Origin: RGZA01 sp964568585
Lineage (GTDB): Bacteria; Pseudomonadota; Alphaproteobacteria; UBA9219; RGZA01
DNA length: 36,380 nt
Reading direction: 5' to 3'
Assembly: GCA_964568585.1 (NCBI GenBank)
Contig: CAZMQI010000018.1
Span: forward strand, 1-36,380
This document shows positions 32,827-36,380 of this stretch, piece after piece (the stretch's first letter is position 1; each line of letters begins with the position of its first letter). The translations under genes and the position numbers were made by a program. Below the pieces are notes generated by a model. That model saw only the letters and a list, made by a program, of their open reading frames with translations, was not told where the DNA came from and searched no databases.

Positions 32827-33498
32827 ATGGAACCGTTCTTTTTATTCGATGAAATCTCGGTTTTTCTACGCGGGCTTGTGCTCGGCGTTGTGATTGCTGC
32901 GCCAGTTGGTCCTGTTGGAATTTTATGCATCCGCCGCACCTTGGAAAAGGGATTAGCGGTTGGCTTTGCAACGGGCGTTGGCGCTGCATTGGCGGATGCC
33001 ATCTTTGCTGCGATTGCGGCCTTTGGTGTGACGGCGGCCTTATCACTGCTCACGGGGGCAGAAAAAGAAATCAGATTGTTCGGCGGTTTTTTTCTGATGG
33101 TTATGGCCATTCGCATGTTCTTGCAAAAAATTGAAATGGGACGTGCGGGCACAGCCTCTGTTGCCAATCTTATCAAGGCATTCATGAGTGGATTTGTGAT
33201 TACCATCACCAATCCGCTGACCATCATCGGTATCCTTGCGGTCATCGCGACCTTCGCGGGCCATCTCAGCTATGTTCAGGCCGCGACTCTGACAGGCGGA
33301 ATTTTCTGTGGTTCGCTTGCATGGTGGCTGATGTTGGGCGGCGGTGTCTTCCTTATCCGCCATCATTTTACGAACAATGCCCTGACATGGGTCAACCGTG
33401 GTACGGCAATTTTGCTACTCATTTTGGCAATTTGGGCAATCTTTACAGGGGTTACTGCCTATTTAGGCCTAACGACGCCGGGCTTCCTGTCCAAATAG
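32827..33498 (+). CDS. LysE/RhtB-family exporter
   Basis: This is a 223-residue inner-membrane protein of the LysE superfamily, which exports amino acids and related small molecules. It has about six hydrophobic helices. The first carries the family signature VIAAPVGPVGILCIRRTLEKG, followed by GFATGVGAALADAIFA. Another conserved region is FMSGFVITITNPLTIIG in the middle. The start at 32827 has an AGGGA ribosome site. The upstream in-frame ATG at 32788 lies inside the terminator stem and is rejected. The exported substrate cannot be inferred. It is separated from typA by 171 bases. Confidence 0.85.
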   Translation: MEPFFLFDEISVFLRGLVLGVVIAAPVGPVGILCIRRTLEKGLAVGFATGVGAALADAIFAAIAAFGVTAALSLLTGAEKEIRLFGGFFLMVMAIRMFLQKIEMGRAGTASVANLIKAFMSGFVITITNPLTIIGILAVIATFAGHLSYVQAATLTGGIFCGSLAWWLMLGGGVFLIRHHFTNNALTWVNRGTAILLLILAIWAIFTGVTAYLGLTTPGFLSK

Positions 33499-33613
33499 GG
33501 GACCCACCAGGGGGCGTCTGAAACCACTGAAATACGCAAGAAAACAGCCATAAAACTAAAAAGAAACTTGCTTGTGCTGCGCTGCACCTCTAAACAATCG
33601 CAACGAGACCGAT

Positions 33614-33641
33614 AGGGGCATCATGCTTTAAAAAAGCCCCT
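33614..33641. repeat. Short inverted repeat in the typA upstream region
   Basis: The 171 bases before typA contain AGGGGC (33614-33619) and GCCCCT (33636-33641) separated by a 16-base A/T-rich stretch. It could be a weak hairpin in the typA leader or a terminator for the LysE-type gene, though no T tract follows. I see no tRNA or open frame in this gap. Confidence 0.3.
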
Positions 33642-33669
33642 TAAAATTTGACCCCTGAAAGTTTGTAAA

Positions 33670-35490
33670 ATGCAGTTACGTAATATCGCTATCATCGCCC
33701 ACGTGGATCATGGAAAAACCACTCTTGTTGACGCATTGTTGCGCCAAAGCGGCTCTTTCCGCGAAAACCAGCAAGTAGCTGATTGCGTCATGGACAGCAA
33801 CGATCAGGAACGCGAACGCGGTATTACCATTCTTGCAAAATGCACCTCCATTGTCTGGAAAGACACCCGCATCAATATCGTCGATACACCAGGCCACGCC
33901 GATTTCGGCGGTGAAGTTGAACGCATCATGTCGATGGTGGACGGCGTTGTATTGCTCGTTGACGCAGCCGAAGGCCCATTGCCACAAACCAAATTCGTGC
34001 TCAACAAGGCGCTTGGCCTTGGTCTGCGCCCCATCGTGGTCATCAATAAGGTCGACCGTTCCGATGCGCGTGCGCATGAAGTATTGGATGAAGTATTTGA
34101 TTTGTTCCTCGCACTGGACGCCAATGGCGAACAGCTTGATTTCCCCACGCTATACGCATCGGGCCGAGCTGGCTGGGCAAGCTTGTCACTCGAAAACAAG
34201 ATGCCGGATTTGACAACCTTGTACGAAACCATCATCGCACATGTTCCAGAGCCAGCTGTTAAGCCAGACGCACCATTCAGCATGCTGGCATCGCTGATTG
34301 AATATAATCCATACCTTGGCCGTTTGCTCACCGGACGTATTGAATCCGGCGTTGTAAAAACCAACATGAACGTTAAATCAATGACGCGTGATGGCACGCT
34401 GATTGAAAACGCACGTATTACCAAAATCATGGCGTTCCGCGGCATCGAACGCACCGTAGTTGAAGAAGCAGTCGCAGGCGACATCGTCTCTATCGCTGGT
34501 TTTACCAAGGCAACCGTTGCCGATACGCTTTGCGATGTGGTTGTTGAAACCGCAATTCCTGCACAGCCAATCGATCCGCCAACGTTGGCGATGACCTTCT
34601 CCGTAAATGACAGTCCGCTGGCTGGCACCGAAGGCAGCAAGGTTACATCACGTATGATTTTGGACAGATTGCAAAAAGAAGCCGAAGGCAACGTTGCAAT
34701 TAAGATCACAACCTCTGCTGAAAAAGACAGTTTTGAAGTGGCTGGCCGCGGTGAATTGCAATTGGGCGTTCTGATTGAAAACATGCGCCGCGAAGGATTC
34801 GAGCTGACCATCTCCCGTCCACGCGTATTGTTCCAAACCGATGACCAAGGCAACAAGCTTGAACCCATCGAAGAAGTTCAAGTTGATGTGGATGAAGAAT
34901 ATTCAGGCACCGTTGTGCAAAAGATTTCCGAACGTAAAGGCGAATTGGTGGGCATGAAGCCATCAGGCGTTGGCAAAACCCGCATTACCTTCCACGTGCC
35001 TGCACGTGGTTTGATTGGTTATTACGCGGAATTCCTTACCGATACACGCGGTACTGGTTTGATGAATCGTTTGTTCAAAGGCTATGAACCGTATAAAGGC
35101 CCAATCGCAGGACGCCGCACTGGCGTTTTGGTTTCCAACGGTACCGGTGTTTCGGTTGCTTATGCGATGTGGTATCTCGAAGAACGCGGTCCGATGTTGA
35201 TTGAGTCAGGTGTAAAAGTTTACGAAGGCATGATCATCGGCGAACATTCCAAGAGCAATGATCTGGATGTGAACGTATTGGAAGGTAAGAAGCTGACCAA
35301 TATGCGTGCTTCGGGTAAGGATGATGCAATTCGTCTGACCCCGCCAATTCGCATGACCTTGGAACGCGCGATGTCCTACATTCAAGACGACGAATTGGTG
35401 GAAGTGACGCCAAAGAATGTGCGTCTTCGCAAGCGTTATCTTGATCCGAACATGCGTAAGCGCGCTGCACGTTCCGGCACAGACGGCTAG
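33670..35490 (+). CDS. typA: Ribosome-binding translational GTPase TypA/BipA
   Basis: TypA (BipA) is an EF-G-like GTPase that acts on the ribosome during stress and low-temperature growth. The 606-residue protein has the G-domain motifs AHVDHGKTTL (P-loop, 10-19), the switch I ERERGITIL, DTPGHADFGGEV, and NKVD. Domain II, the two EF-G III/V-like domains and the TypA-specific C-terminal domain (VSNGTGVSVAYAMWYLEERG onward) follow in the usual order. Length is typical. The ribosome site is weak. It is convergent with trpF, with nine bases between the two stops. Confidence 0.97.
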   Translation: MQLRNIAIIAHVDHGKTTLVDALLRQSGSFRENQQVADCVMDSNDQERERGITILAKCTSIVWKDTRINIVDTPGHADFGGEVERIMSMVDGVVLLVDAAEGPLPQTKFVLNKALGLGLRPIVVINKVDRSDARAHEVLDEVFDLFLALDANGEQLDFPTLYASGRAGWASLSLENKMPDLTTLYETIIAHVPEPAVKPDAPFSMLASLIEYNPYLGRLLTGRIESGVVKTNMNVKSMTRDGTLIENARITKIMAFRGIERTVVEEAVAGDIVSIAGFTKATVADTLCDVVVETAIPAQPIDPPTLAMTFSVNDSPLAGTEGSKVTSRMILDRLQKEAEGNVAIKITTSAEKDSFEVAGRGELQLGVLIENMRREGFELTISRPRVLFQTDDQGNKLEPIEEVQVDVDEEYSGTVVQKISERKGELVGMKPSGVGKTRITFHVPARGLIGYYAEFLTDTRGTGLMNRLFKGYEPYKGPIAGRRTGVLVSNGTGVSVAYAMWYLEERGPMLIESGVKVYEGMIIGEHSKSNDLDVNVLEGKKLTNMRASGKDDAIRLTPPIRMTLERAMSYIQDDELVEVTPKNVRLRKRYLDPNMRKRAARSGTDG

Positions 35491-35499
35491 TCAGAAAAA

Positions 35500-36141
35500 C
35501 TACAAGGCTTTTGCTTTTTCTAGCAATTCAAGGATAAGCGCGGGGTCTTTTTGCCCGCGTGTTATTTCCACACCTGATGCCACATCAATCATGCGTGCCC
35601 CTGATTGCGTGGTGGCTTGCTTCACATTGCTGGCATTAATCCCACCTGCCAAGAACCATGGCAAGGCCGATGCGTAATCCTTCATGATGTTCCAATCAAA
35701 CACTTCCGCATTCCCGCCGGGGATTTCTGAACCCTTTGGCGCACGCGCATCAAATAAAAACCAGTTCACGATGTTTTCATAGGCAACGGTTTCTTCAATA
35801 TCATCGACATGGGAAACTGCAATCGCCTTGATAATCGGTTTGCTGTAAATGCGCTTGATTTCCGCGACGCGGGTGGGGGATTCCATGCCGTGTAGCTGAA
35901 TAATATCGGCATTAAATACTGCCAGCGTGTCTTCCAATTCAGCATCTGATGGGTCAACGAATAATGCAACTTTTTGAATGCTGGGTGGGACTAGCGGGGC
36001 AAGCTGCGCGGCGGCTTCCGGAGTTACAAAACGTGGGGATTTTTGAAAGAAGTTAAAGCCAAGATATGCAGCGCCGCCTTTGACTGCAGCGTTCACTGCA
36101 TCATAGGTTTTAATGCCGCATATCTTTACTGAAATACTCAT
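35500..36141 (-). CDS. trpF: Phosphoribosylanthranilate isomerase
   Basis: TrpF carries out the Amadori rearrangement of N-(5-phosphoribosyl)anthranilate in tryptophan synthesis. The 213-residue TIM barrel has Cys8 (general base) in VKICGIKT, the KSPRFV stretch, IQLHGMES, the LFDARAPKGSEIPGG region with the catalytic Asp, FLAGGINASNV, and IDVASGVE at the end. The start overlaps the pyrF stop by four bases (ATGA), so trpF is translated together with pyrF rather than with the other trp genes 14 kb away. trpB and trpA, which often follow trpF, are not downstream, because typA lies there in the opposite direction. Confidence 0.95.
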   Translation of the reverse strand: MSISVKICGIKTYDAVNAAVKGGAAYLGFNFFQKSPRFVTPEAAAQLAPLVPPSIQKVALFVDPSDAELEDTLAVFNADIIQLHGMESPTRVAEIKRIYSKPIIKAIAVSHVDDIEETVAYENIVNWFLFDARAPKGSEIPGGNAEVFDWNIMKDYASALPWFLAGGINASNVKQATTQSGARMIDVASGVEITRGQKDPALILELLEKAKAL

Positions 36142-36380
36142 GCTGCTTCGGCTTGCACGTTGATTGCCTTGGCCATCGCTGCCGGATCAGGCGCGCCGGT
36201 AATCGGACGCCCAATAACAACATAGGTCGCGCCAGCAGCGACAGCATCCTTTGGTGTCATCACGCGCTTTTGATCGCCCAAATCCGCACCCACAGGGCGA
36301 ATTCCAGGTACCATCAGGATAAAATCAGGGCCAAGAGCTTCGCGCAGCATCGCAACTTCGGCTGGGGAGCATACAACGCC
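36138..36380 (-). CDS. pyrF: Orotidine 5'-phosphate decarboxylase, C-terminal part (partial)
   Basis: The reverse frame is open from the window edge to a TGA at 36138. It encodes the last 80 residues of PyrF, the last enzyme of UMP synthesis. Recognisable are GVVCSPAEVAML, the PGIRPVGADLGDQKRV phosphate-binding segment, and the YVVIGRPITGAPDPAAMA ending. The catalytic DxKxxD region lies outside the window. The stop overlaps the trpF start in an ATGA, so pyrF and trpF form one unit. Confidence 0.94.
   Translation of the reverse strand, partial: GVVCSPAEVAMLREALGPDFILMVPGIRPVGADLGDQKRVMTPKDAVAAGATYVVIGRPITGAPDPAAMAKAINVQAEAA

Noticed and set aside
32448..33245. 265-codon reverse frame across the lipoprotein and LysE-type genes
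   Set aside because: It crosses a clear forward terminator and two well-supported forward genes, and has a low-complexity Cys/Phe-rich end caused by the opposite-strand repeats.
33804..34868. 354-codon open frame on the reverse strand of typA
   Set aside because: It is fully antisense to the certain typA gene, has a Ser/Thr/Arg-rich composition typical of an antisense shadow, and shows no recognisable motif.

Overview
This window looks like a chromosomal segment of a free-living Gram-negative alphaproteobacterium of moderate GC content. Three things point there: the split transhydrogenase genes (pntAA/pntAB/pntB, the arrangement known from Rhodospirillum and relatives), the ppiD-trpE...trpG-trpD-trpC block divergent from tpiA-secG-pyrG, and the priA / transaldolase / DUF484 / xerC neighbourhood. 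Heptose (lipopolysaccharide core) genes confirm an outer membrane. I cannot assign an order or genus. There is no tRNA, rRNA, CRISPR array, transposase or phage gene that I can see. Coding density is very high, and no gap between genes exceeds 300 bases.

Layout. 1-4752: the 5' part of a membrane protein gene, priA (replication restart), then a forward run of small transaldolase, DUF484 protein and xerC. 4753-10604: a tightly spaced reverse-strand run that reads hldD, hldE, a GT4-type glycosyltransferase, a secreted alpha/beta hydrolase, a free-standing prepilin-peptidase N-terminal (cysteine) domain, and a cysteine-rich membrane-anchored protein. 10750-17291: forward fabD, fabG, an ABC1/UbiB-type kinase-like gene, then the transhydrogenase cluster, in which a proline-rich one-helix membrane protein and a strong terminator-like hairpin sit between pntAA and pntAB. 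17271-22469: reverse-strand cysteine hydrolase, trpC, trpD, trpG and trpE, with a small forward gene between trpG and trpE that has the HMA fold pattern but no metal-binding CxxC. 22487-24364: ppiD. 24464-28711: forward tpiA, a probable Tat-exported protein of unknown function, secG, pyrG. 28736-30561: a four-gene metal-handling-like cassette (cysteine-rich secreted protein, beta-barrel-like protein, MerP-like and MerT-like proteins) without merA or merR. 30686-33498: an unknown protein, a DUF2333 protein, a Cys/His-rich lipoprotein and a LysE-type exporter. 33670-36380: typA, then reverse trpF and the 3' end of pyrF.

How the genes work together. Most of the window is core metabolism: tryptophan synthesis (trpE, G, D, C here, trpF about 14 kb away beside pyrF), fatty-acid initiation, NADPH generation by proton-driven transhydrogenase, glycolysis, CTP synthesis, envelope heptose synthesis and protein export. 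The accessory material sits between these blocks. The best candidate for something undescribed is the 28.7-30.6 kb cassette, which looks like an envelope-spanning metal import or scavenging module without a detoxifying reductase. Next in interest are the insertion and hairpin in the pnt cluster, the CxxC-less HMA-like protein inside the trp cluster, and the free-standing prepilin-peptidase domain. These functional readings are inferences from motifs and gene order. No database search was possible.
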